Below the pieces are notes generated by a model. It was not told where the DNA came from. It saw only the letters and a list, made by a program, of their open reading frames with translations, and did no database searches. From assembly GCA_900491605.1 (NCBI GenBank), contig UESW01001800.1, forward strand, positions 52,907 to 116,906: DNA of 64,000 nt, written 5' to 3'. This DNA comes from Calamus simplicifolius. Lineage: Eukaryota > Streptophyta > Magnoliopsida > Arecales > Arecaceae. The position numbers were made by a program, and so were the translations under genes. Each line of letters begins with the position of its first letter. The first letter of the stretch is position 1. Below are positions 33,421 through 46,170 of the stretch, piece by piece.

Positions 33421-33687
33421 TTATAGGGTTCTATTTTTTCTTTCAACTACACCATTTTGTTGCGGTGTTCTAGGTGCAGAAAAATTATGATGGATGCCAT
33501 TTTCTATGCAAAAATTTTCAAATAAATGATTTTCAAATTCAGTGCCATGATCACTTCTTAGAGACACTATGGTGTTGTTTTTCTCATTTGTGACTTTCTT
33601 AAAGAATTTTAGGAATATCGAGAAAGTCTCATCTTTGTGAGCTAAAAATAACACCCAAGTGTATCTAGAGTAATCATCTACAATCAT
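33421..33687 (-). pseudogene. copia-1 integrase catalytic core
   Basis: An 88-codon open stretch holds the three acidic residues of the DDE triad in DDYSRYTWV, LRSDHGTEF and NGVVERKNRTL, with typical copia spacing. A stop after RKNRTL cuts the domain and a frame break separates it from the upstream zinc-binding part. Confidence 0.88.
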
Positions 33688-33691
33688 AAGA

Positions 33692-34309
33692 TCATATTTC
33701 TTTTCTCCTAGACTTGTGGTCTAGTAGGTCCAAAAAGATCCATGTGAAGTAGTTCAAGTGGCCTAGAAGTGGAAACAATGTTTTTAGTTTTGAAAGAATT
33801 TCTAGTTTGTTTCCCAAATTGACATGCATCACAGATTTTATTATTTTAAAATCTAATTGTGGAAGTCCTTTTACTAACTCCATTCTTATTAATTTTAAAA
33901 TAAGGTGTGTGCTTGCATGACCTAATCTACGATGCCACAACCAACCAATCTCATTTATATTAGCATTATTAGCAACTAGGCAATGATTACTTGTAGACAA
34001 ATTGTCTAAATCAATCAGGTATACATTGCCATTTCTATTTCCAATAAAAACAATGCTATTATCAATGGGATTAGAAACTATGCATATAGAAGATTCAAAT
34101 GATACTTTAAAACCTTTGTCACATAATTGACTAATGCTAATTAAATTATGTTTCAAACCATCAACATATAAGACATTTTCAATATATGTGGAGGGAGTTA
34201 TTTGAATGTTACCAAACCCCAAGATTTGGCCTTTGCCATTGTCGCCAAATGTAACTACTCCTCCTCTTTTGCTTTCAAGGGTGATGAATTGATCCTTGTC
34301 ACCCGTCAT
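33692..34309 (-). pseudogene. copia-1 protease end and pre-integrase domain
   Basis: The protease active-site block YLDSGCSRHMTGD straddles the start of this open stretch (about 34348-34305). It is followed by KHNLISISQLCDKGF and the GAG-pre-integrase zinc region (WLWHRRLGHAS with the matching cysteines obscured by a frame change near 33850). Confidence 0.82.
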
Positions 34310-34384
34310 GTGCCTTGAGCAGCCGCTATCGAGATACTACTTTCTCTTTGATCTTTTGGCCGCAAGACACTCCTGCAAAAATAA

Positions 34385-36029
34385 TTAAGTCTTATATTTA
34401 GGTACCCAAGCTTTCTTGGGTCCTTCATGGTTAGTAGCATAAACAATTGTTCCTTTAGGAACCCAAATTTTCTTTCCTTTACTATTTATCTTCTTATCTA
34501 TTTTCTTAAAATTGCATTCAAAAACTTTGTGTCCCTTCTTGTTACAGTAATGACATGTAACATTATCAAGGTTTTGTTCCTTTTTAAAAAAGTTTTTGAC
34601 AAATTTTTGTTTCAAATTAGGCCTATATCCTAAACTAGCCTTATCATATATAGCTCTTTGATTACTTAACAATAAATTAAGTTTTTCTGAACTATAAGTG
34701 AATTTATCAACAATACTTTTATATTTATCAACTTCCTTCTTTAGTTTATCATTTTTATTAGAAATTGATTCTTTTTCTTTAGTCAAATTGTCTTTTTCAG
34801 ATTTCAGCACTTTGGTTTCTTTATTAAGATTTTCTTTTTCTTCAATCAAAGTTAAATTTTCATTTTTTAAAAACTTATATTTCTTTTTCAAAATTTTGAA
34901 ATCACCGACAAGTTCATTAAAAGCATCAAATAAATGCAAATTCATCGCAAGGGTTTTCAGAACTTACCTCATCCTCTTCGTTTGCCGTAAAGCAAATGTT
35001 AGCAACCTCCTTTTGTTCTTCCTCCGATGAGGATTCATCGTTGTCGCTCCAGGTTGCAACATAGGCTTTCTTCTTCTTCTTGAAAGACTTTTTCAGTTGA
35101 GGACAATCATATCTGTAATGCCCCGATTTCTTACATTCATAGCAAATCAAGGGGTCTTTCTCTTTATCCTTGTCCTTGTCTTTTTCTTTTTCTCCTTCCA
35201 TCTTAGTTCCAAATTTCTTCTTGTGGAAGGGTCTCTTTCTCCTCATGAATTTTTTGAACTTTCTTGCTAGAAGAGCTGTCTCATCATCATCTTCTTCACT
35301 ATCATTGTAGCTCTCCTCATTTTCAGTAACCTTAAGAGCTATGGTCTTTTTCTTCTTCACATCTTCTTCTATGTGCTGCTTCATGGTCAATTCATGGGTC
35401 ATTAGGGATCCTAGAAGCTCCTCTAAGGGTAAGGTGTTGAGGTCCTTTGCTTCTTGGATTGCTGTCACCTTCGCTTCCCACATTCTTGGAAGTGACCTAA
35501 GAATTTTTCGAACAAGTTCAGAGTTAGAATATGTTTTGCCTAAACTTTTCAACCCATTTACAATATCAGTAAATCTAGTATACATGCTAGCTATATTTTT
35601 AGTTTGTTCCATGCAAAATAACTCATATTTATGAACCAGAATATTTATTTTGGATTCTTTTACTTGGTTAGTACCCTCATGGGTAACCTCTAATCTATCC
35701 CAAATCTCCTTTGCAGAATTACAAGTGGAGATTCTATTAAATTCATTAGCATCTAAAGAGCAATATAAGACATTCATGGCCTTAGCATTGAGCTATGCCA
35801 TTTTCCTATCATTATCATTCCAATCTCTTTCGGGCTTAGGAACAATAGTGCCATCAACAACGTGTGTGGGTGTACTTGGTCCATTAGTTATAACACCCCA
35901 CAATTCATAATCAGAAGCTTGAATGAATATCCTCATTCTTGCTTTCCAATAAGAATAGTTGGAACCATTAAACAAAGGAGGTCTATTTGTTGAATGACCT
36001 TCAGCAAATGATCTAACTTGAGTTGCCAT
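34385..36029 (-). pseudogene. copia-1 gag
   Basis: Gag starts MATQVRSFAEGHSTNRPPLF at 36029, about 50 bases after the primer-binding site. It is interrupted by one nonsense codon after NDNDRKMA; the related copy near 56520 reads Gln there. The UBN2-type gag core follows (WDRLEVTHEG; YELFCMEQ; LPRMWEAKVTAIQEA), then a Lys/Glu-rich stretch and a CCHC knuckle (CYECKKSGHYRYDC). A frame change near 34930 leads into a coiled coil and a second knuckle (CHYCNKKGHKVFEC). Confidence 0.9.
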
Positions 36030-36076
36030 TTGGATCTTTAGCTCTTGATCGTGTGATCAAAATCTAATGAGCACTT

Positions 36077-36088
36077 GCTCTGATACCA
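36077..36088 (-). other. copia-1 primer-binding site (initiator Met tRNA)
   Basis: The minus strand reads TGGTATCAGAGC two bases after the LTR, the standard initiator-methionine tRNA complement of plant copia elements. Confidence 0.95.
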
Positions 36089-36090
36089 AT

Positions 36091-37612
36091 TGTTGGCCCA
36101 GATGACAACCCAAGAGGGGGGGGGGGGTGAATTGGGTTCTTTAAAAAAATTAGCCTTTTAAAAATTATTTGCTTAAGAAGAATGAAAGCAAATGCAATGT
36201 AAATATAAAGTACAGTGAATAAAATAGAGATAGAGATAGAGTCAATGGAAGCACGACAAACACAAAGATTTTATAGTGGTTCGGTGTATCCAACACCTAC
36301 ATCCACTCCCAAGATCCTACTTGGGTCCACACTATAATCTCCTCGATTACAGTCGAGTTGTTTTACAAGTTCACAACTCAAACTTATTGTTTTACCTGGG
36401 ATCACAACGAACCCAGCCAATTTTTTGGGCTCACCAGCACAAAACCCAAGACTCAAGCAAAACTAGCTTGACCCGAGGTTAACAACCTCTACTAGTTCAA
36501 TCCCCTTTGATTGAACTAGGCACAAGCAAGTATATAAATGTTTTACAAATTTTCACAGCTCCTTAATGAGCAGATATTCAAAGAAAAGTAAATAGGTTTA
36601 GAAAAGCCTGATTTGAAGTTGTTTGGCTTTGAGCTTTTCTTCTTTTCTTCTTTTTCTCTTCTCTTTGCTAGGTTGAATCAAGCCTCAGCTCCGATTCTTC
36701 ACAGTGGATGCAGTTGAGAAGATTGAAAAGATGGTCTCTTTCTTCTAGATGAGAATCCTCCGATTTTCCTCTATTTGAATGGCTTGGATTCTTCTTTGAG
36801 CTTTGTGGAGTGGAAGGTTTAGAAATTGAAAGCTCCTCTCTTGGATATACGGCTCAAGACTTCTAGGATTTTATTTTTGATTGTGTCTATCCGTTTCTAT
36901 CTCTCTCTTTCTATATATTTTCAAACGGTTGTTTTCCCCCTTTTTATAAATTTTCCTTTGATTCATTTTTGGGTGGAAATCTAGCCGTTGGAGTGTACCT
37001 GGAAGGATTTTTCATTCATAAAAAATAGCCGTTAGATGTCAGAAATCAAAAATATTACCGTTAGAGCTGATCTGGCATTTTTGATTTTTCGTCCAGGTGG
37101 GTTGGAGTCAGCTCCAGCTTTTCAGGTGTCGGCTTCGAATCGTTTTTCCATAAATAGTAAATTCTGAGTTCATCGTGGAGTCGGCTCCGCAAAAGCAAGT
37201 GTCGGCTCACCGTCGTCAGGTGTCGGCTCCCAAAAACTGAAGGTGTCGGCTCCAGGATGCTCAAAAAAATCATCGCTCTATTTCAGCATCGGAGTCGGCT
37301 CCTGACATAGTAAAGTATCAACTCCGAAACCTTAGGTGTCAGCTCCGAAACTCTAGGTGTCGGCTCCAGGTTATATCAAAAATCAGATTAAAATTGAATT
37401 GGCCATGGGGTCGGCTCCAGACATTCTAGGTGTCGACTCCAAGCTCTGAAACTTTAAAATCTCTGATTTGTATATGTTTCAAAAATTATTTCTTAATTCC
37501 TTCAAATTGATCAAATAAATTTAAGTCCTGAAACACTTATGAAATCCATTAGTAATCAAATGAATATACTCAATTCCTTTATTAATCATCAAAATCAATG
37601 AGTGGATCAACA
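36091..37612 (-). repeat. copia-1 5' LTR
   Basis: It is 1522 bp long and nearly identical to 29965-31479, with scattered substitutions and small indels, mostly in simple tracts. A TATA-like ttataaaaaggg lies on the minus strand at about 36950-36939. Confidence 0.93.
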
Positions 37613-38887
37613 CCGGTGTTCTCTCGCCACGATTCAACACCATCTCAGTATCCTTCTCGTCCTGCCCCTTCTGCTCTTCCTGATAGGGATATCCGCCGCC
37701 AGCTTCTGGAAATGCATCATGAGTTAGACGCCACCAAGAAAGCCCATCCGCTTCAGAATAAGGCAGAGCATGGCATCCCCTTCTCTAAGAAGATCATGGA
37801 GGAAGTGATTCCCTCCCACGTCAAGATGCCTGCTATCGAGCCTTATCATGGCTCCTCCGACCCTGATGATCATCTCAGCAGCTTCCGATCGATCATGATG
37901 TTCCACGGGGCATCGGATGCGATCCTCTGCCATGCTTTCCCTTCCACCCTCAGGGGATCTGCTCAAACCTGGTTCAATGCTTTGAAGCCATGTTCAATTA
38001 ATTCCTTCGACGAGCTGAGCCGCCTCTTCATCAGCCAGTTCATCAGTAGCCGCCATCACAGACAGAGGTCCGACTCCCTCTCTGAGGTTAAGCAGAGAGA
38101 GGGGGAGTCCTTGAAGAAGTATCTCGGCCGTTTCAACACGGCCATGTTAGAGGTGGACCACCTTAATCTTGAGGTGGCCATGTCCGCCCTAGTGGGCGAA
38201 GTATTGAAGGAGAGTGATTTTTACCTGGCGCTGGAGGTTAGCTACCCTCCAAACCTCTCCGACATGATGGCTCTGGCAGACAAATATGCAAGGGTCAAAG
38301 AATCACGGAGAGCTGCCCGAGCCGAGCTTACGAAGAAGAAGGAGCCCAAGGTCTTAGATAAGCGCCGACATGCCCGTCAGCCAAGCCCACCTCGCCGCCA
38401 GAGGATTCCCCAGCCGCCGCCAAGGAACCGCACTCGGAGCCCGCCTAGGACGTTCAATCTATTCACTCCGATTACTGCCCCAAGAGCGGAGATCCTTATG
38501 GAAATCGAGCGCCAACTCCCTCGACCTCCTCCTCTTCGAGGAAATATAGCCTGGAGAGACCCCGCCAAGTATTGCCGCTACCACCGCGACCATGGCCACG
38601 ACACCGAAGAGTGCTGGCAACTGAAGAATGAGATCGAAAGGCTCATCCAGCGCGGTAGATTGGATCGGTTCAGGGAAGCCCCCGAGCCAAGAAACGGGGG
38701 CGATCGCCGGCCTGAGCCCCAGCAGCAGCCTCTTCCTCCCCCAAATCCTTCGGTCGCTGGCCACATTAATGTTATTGAGGCAGTCGGTGGTCCTTCAGGC
38801 GGATGGGACGAAGAAGAAGGTTCGGCATCGAAGAAAGCACGAACTGACGAGCTCTCTTTCTCCAATGATGACTTCCAGGGAATATAG
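37613..38887 (+). pseudogene. gypsy-2 gag, 3' part
   Basis: After the duplicated ccggt the gag frame continues in one long open stretch to 38887. It has the capsid region (MPAIEPYHGSSDPDDHLSSF; TWFNALKP; YLGRFNTAML), a basic Pro/Arg-rich linker and the zinc-binding tail YCRYHRDHGHDTEEC. It ends in a region of low conservation with a TAG. This part is open throughout; only the N-terminal part and the insertion break the gene. Confidence 0.9.
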
Positions 38888-39590
38888 TTCCCGCACAATG
38901 ATGAGCTAGTTGTATCTCTTAATTTGAACAACTATGATGTAAGCCGAATTCTCATTGATAGTGGAAGCTCCATCAACGTTTTGTACCTCGATGTGTTTGT
39001 GAAGATGAAACTTCTCATGGAGAATCTCCGAGCGGTGGACTCCACCCTAATGGGGTTCATCGGCGATGTGATTACCCCGGAGGGGGTTGTGACCTTGACG
39101 GTCCAAGCAGGAACCTGGCCTTCCGTTGCCACTATGTATGCAGATTTCCTGGTGACCAAGCTCTGATCGCCTTACAATGCGATATTGGGAAGACCCGGCT
39201 TGATGTCCCTCAGGGCCGCCATCTCCATCCCACATCTTGTTATGAAGTTTCCAACCGAGCGAGGGGTTGGCGTAGTTCGAGGAAGCCAAACTATAGTTCG
39301 GCAGTGCTTTGTCACTAGCCTATAATCAAGATTGCCCGAGGTTAATGGACTGGACGCTCGGGAGGATTTCACCGAGCAATGAGGAGAACCAGCCGAAGAG
39401 CTAGAGGAGGTACCACTGGACGAAGCTCGGCCCGACCGAACCATAAGGATCAGGTCGCTACTGAAAGGGAAGCCCCGGCTGGAGCTGATCGACTTTCTTT
39501 GAAGAAATGCTGATGTCTTCACTTGGTCATCTTCTGACATGCCTGGGATCAGCCCGGACGTCCTCGTCCACCATCTCAATGTAGACGAGA
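38888..39590 (+). pseudogene. gypsy-2 aspartic protease
   Basis: The active-site block RILIDSGSSINVLY is intact at about 38945-38985. The frame continues through TLMGFIGDVITPEG to a TGA at about 39165, after which YNAILGRPGLMSLRAAI and further conserved blocks resume. More stops occur near 39322, 39380 and 39500. Confidence 0.85.
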
Positions 39591-41160
39591 TGTCCTGACC
39601 CGTGAAGAAAAAGAAAAGAAGCTTTGCCTCTGACCGACAGAGAGCAATTGAAGAAGAGGTGGACAAACTCATCAAAGCAAACTTCATTCGGGATGTGAAT
39701 TATCCAAGCTGGCTATCCAATGTTGTTATGGTGAGAAAGTCGAACGGAAAATAGAGAATCTGCATCGACTTCACTGACCTTAACAAAACATGCCCGAAGG
39801 ATAGCTTCCCTCTCCCACGAATCGACCAGCTCGTGGATGCCACCTTCGGTCATCATATGCTGACCTTCATGGATGCCTATTCAGGCTACAACCAGATTCG
39901 GATGGCACTTGAGGATGAAGAAAAGACTGCCTTTATAACCGATCGAGGTATCTACTGTTACCGTGTCATGCCCTTTGGTCTCAAAAATGCAGGCGCCACT
40001 TACCAAAGGCTGGTAAACAAAGTCTTCAAGGAGCAGATCGGCCGGAATATGGAGGTGTATGTCGATGACATGCTAGTCAAAAGCAAGGAAGCATCCCAGC
40101 ATATTAGGGATCTTTCTGAAAGCTTCGCGACCCTCCGAAGGTATCGGATGAAGCTCAATCCAATGAAGTGCTCCTTCGGCGTCACCTCGAGGAAGTTTCT
40201 GGGCTTCATGGTTTCTCAGCGAGGCATCGAAGCCAACCCGCAGAAGATTCAAGCGCTTCAGCAAATGACACCCCCAACATCTATCAAAGAAGTCCAGCGC
40301 TTGACGGGAAGGATTGCGGCTCTCAACCGCTTTGTGGCTCGGTCGGCCGAGAGGAGCCTTCCTTTCTTCAAAGCTCTTCGATCTGCCAAGAATTTTCAAT
40401 GGACTCCCAAGTGCCAAAAGTCGTTCGAGGACCTCAAGAGATATCTTGGCTTGCCACCCCTCCTCAGCAGCCCCAATTCGGGAGAAATGTTGTTTCTATA
40501 CCTGGCAGTCTCTGAAGGCGTGATTGGCTCAGTTTTAGTCATAGAAGAGAAGAAGACCCAGAGGCCGATCTACTATGTCAGCAAACTTCTCCGAGACGCT
40601 GAGACAAGGTACACCTAAATTGAGAAGCTGGTCTTGGCCCTGGTAATATCGGTTCGGAGATTACGATCATACTTCCAAGCACATTCTGTGACGGCCCTTA
40701 CTGATCAGCCCATCAAGGCAGTGGTCCATCGCCCGAAGACATCAAGAAGAATGGCTAAGTGGGTCATTGAGTTAAGCGAGCATGATATCCGTTATCAACC
40801 TTGCCCGGCCATCAAAGCCCAGATTCTAGCTGATTTCCTCCTTGAGTGCACCATCCTAGAAGATGCCTCCACTCCGGACTCCTCGGAACATCCAATATCT
40901 GATGCCCTGTGGCTCCTCCACGTCGATGGATCCTCCAATGCCAATGGCTCTGGTGCTGGTTTGATCCTCACCAGTGCTGAGGGGATGACCTTTGAGTACG
41001 GCGTTCGATTCTCCTTCCCATCCTCCAACAACGAAGCTGAGTATGAGGCCCTGCTCGCTGGACTCCGAATCGCCCGTGATTTGAAAGTGAAGAAGCTGAA
41101 TGCCTTTACAGACTCTCAGTTGGTGGCCGGTCACGTGCAGGGCAAATTTGAGGCTCGGGA
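39591..41160 (+). pseudogene. gypsy-2 reverse transcriptase and RNase H
   Basis: A stop interrupts the motif before CIDFTDLNKTCPKDSF (near 39752). From 39833 a 261-codon open stretch holds FMDAYSGYNQIRM, MPFGLKNAGATYQ, the intact active site YVDD (40058-40069), GFMVSQRGIEANP and the connection region. After a TAA near 40617 the RNase H part continues (VDGSSNANGSGAGLIL; NNEAEYEALLAGLRIA; AFTDSQLV). Confidence 0.92.
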
Positions 41161-42616
41161 GCCTAACATGATTCGGTACCTCTGGCAGGTGTGGGACTTG
41201 CTTTCTCACTTTTTGAATTTAAAGTTATCCAGATCCCTAGATCCGAAAATGCTTGTGCCGATCTGTTATCCCGACTTGCGACTGCGGAGTCGATGAGTTT
41301 CGAGCAAAAGTTTCCCCTGAAAATCCTGGAAAAACCTAGCATCGCGGAGGCAGACCGAGTGATGCAGATTGAGGTCGAGCCATCCTGGTTCGACCCAATA
41401 TTGAAGTATCTTAAAGAAGGGTTGCTCCCAGCCGACCGCAAGGAAGCAAGGAAGCTGAGATTGCAAGCTACCCACTATGTGCTGATCGACGATCAACTGT
41501 ATAAGTGGTCCTTTTCCATGCCACTGCTCAAATGCCTTCACCCGTCCGAAGCTGATTATGCTCTTTGGGAGGTACATGAAGGAATCTGCGGCAACCACCT
41601 GGGGAGTCGATCTCTGTGCCATAAGGTGTTGCATCAGGGATATTACTGGTCTACCATGCAAAAGGATGCCGATGATCTCGTCCAAGCCTGTGACCCGTGT
41701 TAGAGGCACTCCAGCATCCAGAGGCTCCCCTCCGCTAGTTTGGTCCCTATTTCCTCCGCTTGGCCTTTTGCTCAATGGGGGATGGATATTCTTGGTCCTT
41801 TTCCCTCGACACTGGACAGAGAAAATTTTTATTTGTCGCCATCGACTACTTTACCAAGTGGGTCAAGGCCGAAGCAGTAGCTCAGATAACCAAAGCTCAG
41901 GCCAGGGACTTCGTGTGGAGATCCATCATTTGCCGCTTTGGCCTCCTGCATACCATCATCACCGATAATGGAAAGCAATTTGATAATCCCAAGTTTCGGG
42001 AGTTCTACGAGGATCATGGCATCAGTCATCACCTCACCTCAGTAGGGCATCTGCAAGCCAACGGAGAAGCCGAAGTAACAAACTGAACCCTGCTTCAAGG
42101 GACAAGGCTCGGCTCACTAGAGCTCGAGGCAGATGGGTGGACAAACTTCATCATGTTCTATGGGCCTACCGCACTACCCAGAGAATCCCCATCGGCGAAA
42201 CCCTATTCCGGATGGCCTTTGGCACGGAAGCCATCATCCCCGTGGAGATAGGCCTCCCCTCTCCGCGAGTGGAAAGCTACTCAGAAGAAACTAACAACGA
42301 GCATCTCCGAACTAATCTCGACTTGGTGGAAGAGATCAGAGAAAAGGCTCAAATCAGAATGGCTGCGTACCAGCAAAGAGTGGCCCACAACCATGCCTTT
42401 AGAGTCAAGGGCAAATCCTTCTCACCCAGTGATCTTGTCCTCCGAAAAGCATTCGTCTCTAAGCCGCTGGAGCAAGGAAAGCTCTCTCCAAATTGGGAAG
42501 GTCCTTATCAAGTGGGGGAGGTCATCGGACCTGGCACCTACAAGCTCCAGGACCTGAACGGGAAATCCATTCCCCGGACGTGGAGTTCGGACAACCTCCG
42601 CATATATCATCAATAG
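41161..42616 (+). pseudogene. gypsy-2 integrase
   Basis: The HHCC zinc region is at about 41571-41703 (EVHEGICGNHLGS; QACDPC), followed by a TAG. After a frame change the core runs from about 41805 with AIDYFTKWVKAEAV, IITDNGKQFD and GEAEVTN, so the DDE triad is complete. A stop follows at about 42084. The C-terminal part (42137-42616) has AFGTEAIIPVEIGLPSPR, NWEGPYQVGEV and ends LRIYHQ. Confidence 0.92.
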
Positions 42617-42894
42617 AGTACGTTCTCTATAGACTCACCCCATTTACAGCTTTGGCATCTTGTTTTATGATCCGCGATAAAACCGCTACGGTCGTTCTTT
42701 CAAAAAGTTGCAATAGAAAACAGATGTCGTTCACGCATCCATTCTCGGCACAACCGAGCTATTTCCTTGAGCCAAATCTTCGTACCTCGGCTAGGCCGAG
42801 ATCTAAGCCAGATCTACATATCTCAACTAGGCCAAATTGCATCCCGCGAAGGCTTGGTATGGCCGAGTGCTCCCGGCGCAGCTGGGAGCCATGT

Positions 42895-43500
42895 GATCTC
42901 CGAAAGATCGTTCGGATTTGGGCAGCTTACAAGCCCCGGTCGAGCCAAACAATCTCCAAAACATAGTTTGGATTCAGGTAGCTTACAAGCCCCGACCGAA
43001 CCAAGCATCAAAAAAACATCGCTCAAGGTTTGGGCAGCTTACAAGCTCTGGCCAAACCAAACGTCAAAGAAATCCTCATTCGGATTCGGGCAGCTTACAA
43101 GCCCCGGCCGAACCAAATGTCAAATAAATCCTCGTTCGGATTCGGGTAGCTTACAAGCCACGGCCGAACCAAGCATAGAAGAAACATCACTTAAGGTTCG
43201 GGCAACTTACAAGCCCCGGCCATATTAAATAATCTCCAAAACATCGTTCGAATTCGGGTAGCTTACAAGCCCCGGCCGAACCAAGCATCGAAGAAACATC
43301 GCTCAAGGTTCGGGCAGCTTACAAGCCCCAACCGGATTAAATAATCTCCCAAACATCGCTCAAGTTCAAGCAGCTTACAAGCCCCGACCAAACCAAGCAT
43401 CGAAGAAACATCGTTCGGATTCGGGCAGCTTACAAGCCCCGACCGGATTAAATAATCTCCAGAACATCGCTCAAGGTTCAGGCAGCTAACAAGCCCCGAT
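42895..43500. repeat. 56-bp minisatellite, about 11 copies
   Basis: The phrase cagcttacaagccccggcc recurs at about 42923, 42979, 43035, 43091, 43147, 43203, 43259, 43315, 43371, 43426 and 43483. The intervening part alternates between two unit types (...ccaagcatcgaagaaacatcg... and ...aaataatctccaaaacatcg...), so a 112-bp higher-order unit is partly visible. It lies between the pol stop and the third antisense block. The stretch 42617-42894 contains no gene. Confidence 0.92.
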
Positions 43501-43959
43501 CGGAACCAAAGAATAAAAACCTCGGCAACAACTGAGTGACATCCTTAATCCTCAGCAACAACTGAGGGATATCCAAAGGCCCCGGCCTAGTCAAGTAATC
43601 TCTCCAGCCCCTGACGCAACTAAGGCATCCTATTATATCTCGGTAGAGGCAAAAGACCTCCCATAATTCGACAGCAAAAACATGCCATGAGCTGTCTTTC
43701 TCCGAAGAAACACCTGCTTCATTCTGCAAACAGGATCATGCTAACCTCATGACTCCACAAGACCGTCCAGGTCCCTCTTTGACTCGCACATGGATATATG
43801 TATTCTCCACTAAGGACCGGACATTGGTCTTAGCAAGAACAAAGCAGTAATAGTGCTGCCGAAATATGCTGCGACATAAAAAGCGTAATATGAGAGCAAC
43901 AACTCTCAGTGCAAAAGAAGCAGGTGCTAAAGAAAGAAGGAATAAAAACTTTCTTTATT

Positions 43960-44710
43960 TCCTCATCAAAAGAAAAGTTACAACATCCTGAAAGGAGTTA
44001 CAAGTGCATCAAAGCATAAGAAATAAAAACAAGTAAATAGCTCGGCCAAACTGCTTCAGTTAGCTTCGGTTAACAATGACGCTTCGACATCTGGCCCAAA
44101 AGATCAGGCAACCAACCAACTCGCCCTGATAGATAGCAAGGCCAGTTTCTCATGGGTCCTCTGGATGAATTAAGAGATCTAAAAAGAGGCACAGACCCGC
44201 AGATGCAGATGCTGAGGAAGCTTCCCCCTGGGTGGAATGCTGGGCTGCAAGTCGCTACCCGATTGAGAGAGATAGGGGACCATCAGCCCCACACTGCTCT
44301 CAACTCCCTCTTCACATGGCGGAAGATTCCCAGCACGAAGGGGCTAAGCATCCATCCATAGGAAAAAGGAAAAGTCTGCGCATGCTACGGGGGTACATGT
44401 GCACTTCCTACCCTACGACCCCTGTAGCAAACCACAAAGGACACACATGAAGCGCATATGTGCGCTCTCCATGTGATCTCTGTGGACCTCCTGTGCGCTC
44501 TCCATATGATCTCCGAAGCTCCTCCCTTGAGGACGAGCTGCTCTCCAGCAGCTCCTTCGTCACCCCAGCTATCCGTAGGAAGGTGGCTTACAAAAGAAAA
44601 ACTCAGTCCCTCCACTCTCAGCTTTAGGGACGTAGACATCCTGAAAACTTTCATAGCTCATAGAGAAGAAAATTTTGGGGATGGCCTAGCACGGTCCCTT
44701 CCTCCTCTTT
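43960..44710 (-). other. third antisense block: TATA box, short ORF, polyA-like end
   Basis: On the minus strand a strong TATA-like cctataaaaagagg (about 44707-44693) is followed by an 89-codon ORF (44654-44385) with no similarity I recognise. Further down is a 3'-end-like stretch with gaggaaataaagaaag near 43968. It may be a transcription unit or the remains of a related LTR. Bases 44711-45385 show no gene. Confidence 0.4.
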
Positions 44711-45385
44711 TTATAGGCAAAATGGACCGGGAGCAGCTATTAAAGCAGTAAGCCCCGAGGTTCAAAATGCCCAATCCACGCTACCACGTGGCTTCCCAGG
44801 ATGAAAATAGCGCCCATCGATGTGCGCCAAATGCGTTGTTCAGCCCATGACGTACGCCAGAAGATTTTCTCTAATCCCGGATCATAGGTCTTAAATACAG
44901 AAAATCACCCACTGATCTTAGAGATACGGGCAGACCTAGGAAATCGCCCAGCGAAAATGATACCCTCCAATGGCAAACAAGCGCTTGCATCGTACGTTGA
45001 AACGATCCACCTTAGAAAAAGTCGACATAATAAGTGTCCCTGGAAAGTGCCGAGGCGACCTTTCGCAAACCACAGAGCCGTATTATCCTTTTTGGCAAAG
45101 AGAAGATCAGCTCCTTGGAAAAGGTAAAAGCATCGGCAGAGTCATAAAGAGGGCGCAGAAGCCAGGTACTCCTCAATAAACATACCTCGGTATTCCTTCC
45201 TCCGGCTCAACTGCCCATTGCATAATGACGTAAGCCGAGACATTGCCTTGCGTTTTACCCAAGGCCAAAACTACGTCCATACTTCGAAATAAACCAAAGT
45301 ATCTTCTTTCTGACTGCACGTGATCTTGTACTTCTGTCCAGTCTAAAGTAACTACCTTTATCTCAATGATAACGGGACATGCTAT

Positions 45386-45610
45386 AAGCCTCGACCTATA
45401 CCCAGAATGCGTAAGCATTGGATAAGGTCGGAGTGCACGTCCTATGAATATAAGCCCCGACCTATACCCAGAATGCGTAAGCATCAGATAAGGTCGCAGT
45501 GCATGTTCTATGAATATCAGCCCTGACCTACACCCAGAAGGTGTAAGCCTCGGTTAAGGTCGGAGTGCACGTCCTAGGAATATAAGCCCCGGCCAAGGCC
45601 GGAGTGCGTC
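45386..45610. repeat. 66-bp tandem repeat, about 3.4 copies
   Basis: Units starting aagccccgacctatacccag begin at about 45386, 45452, 45518 and 45583. The repeat lies directly downstream (minus strand) of the second antisense ORF. Confidence 0.9.
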
Positions 45611-45855
45611 TTTTGTCAAAAACCTCGACAAAAACCAAGCGATATGCAGTGCCCTGACTGAAACCTATGAGCCCCATTTACCTTGGTCAAAACAAGGATG
45701 CTATGTTGGAGGTTCCCCGGGAGAATATTTCGTTCCGTAAGGTTCGGACGATAAAGGGAAAACACTTCAGAAATGGCAAACAAATAAGAAAGTTCCAATA
45801 AACCTTTCTCTATTCATTACAAGAGGGGAAAACCAAAGAAAAAATACATTAGCCC

Positions 45856-46170
45856 TCATAGGGGCTTGCTACTTTCTCCGAACGCCGCTGAACTCTCCCC
45901 ACGCCGCGGAGCCGAATCAGCCAATTGCTGTCGAAGGGATGCCACCTCCCGCTCCAGCCTACTGTTGACTTGGCGAAGGAGCTCGATCTCTCTTGCCAAG
46001 ATGACCATGTGTTGCTCAGCCATTCTTCAGACTTGCTCGCGGTCCACGAGTAGCGACGCCAAAACCTCCCCGTCCACAGTTATTGTAGTGCAGCCCGGGC
46101 GGGGCACCCCAAGGCTACCAGCAATGCTGCTTGGCATCCCATTTGACCTCCCTCCATTCTCGGAAGCCAT
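45856..46170 (-). pseudogene. second antisense coiled-coil ORF of gypsy-2
   Basis: On the minus strand, an ATG at 46170 opens about 104 codons with one internal TGA. A Gly/Ser/Pro-rich start is followed by a heptad-like helix (MVILAREIELLRQVNSRLE; EVASLRQQLADSA). The stop is followed by cttgtaatgaatag, a plausible 3' end. Its sequence differs from the aORF piece at 46810-47350, although both are acidic-basic coiled coils. No known function. Confidence 0.5.

Larger units (their letters stand above)
29965..37612 (-). mobile_element. copia-1: Ty1/copia LTR retrotransposon (probably Sire/Tork-like) inserted in gypsy-2 gag
   Basis: Two near-identical LTRs (29965-31479 and 36091-37612) flank the internal region and a perfect CCGGT target duplication brackets the element. 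On the minus strand the order is LTR, initiator-Met primer-binding site, gag with zinc knuckles, protease, integrase, truncated reverse transcriptase fused to a coiled-coil ORF, polypurine tract and LTR. The second zinc knuckle plus an IWVPKGT/AWVPK block before protease suggests the Sire lineage, but I am not certain. Loss of most of reverse transcriptase and all of RNase H makes it non-autonomous. Confidence 0.92.
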
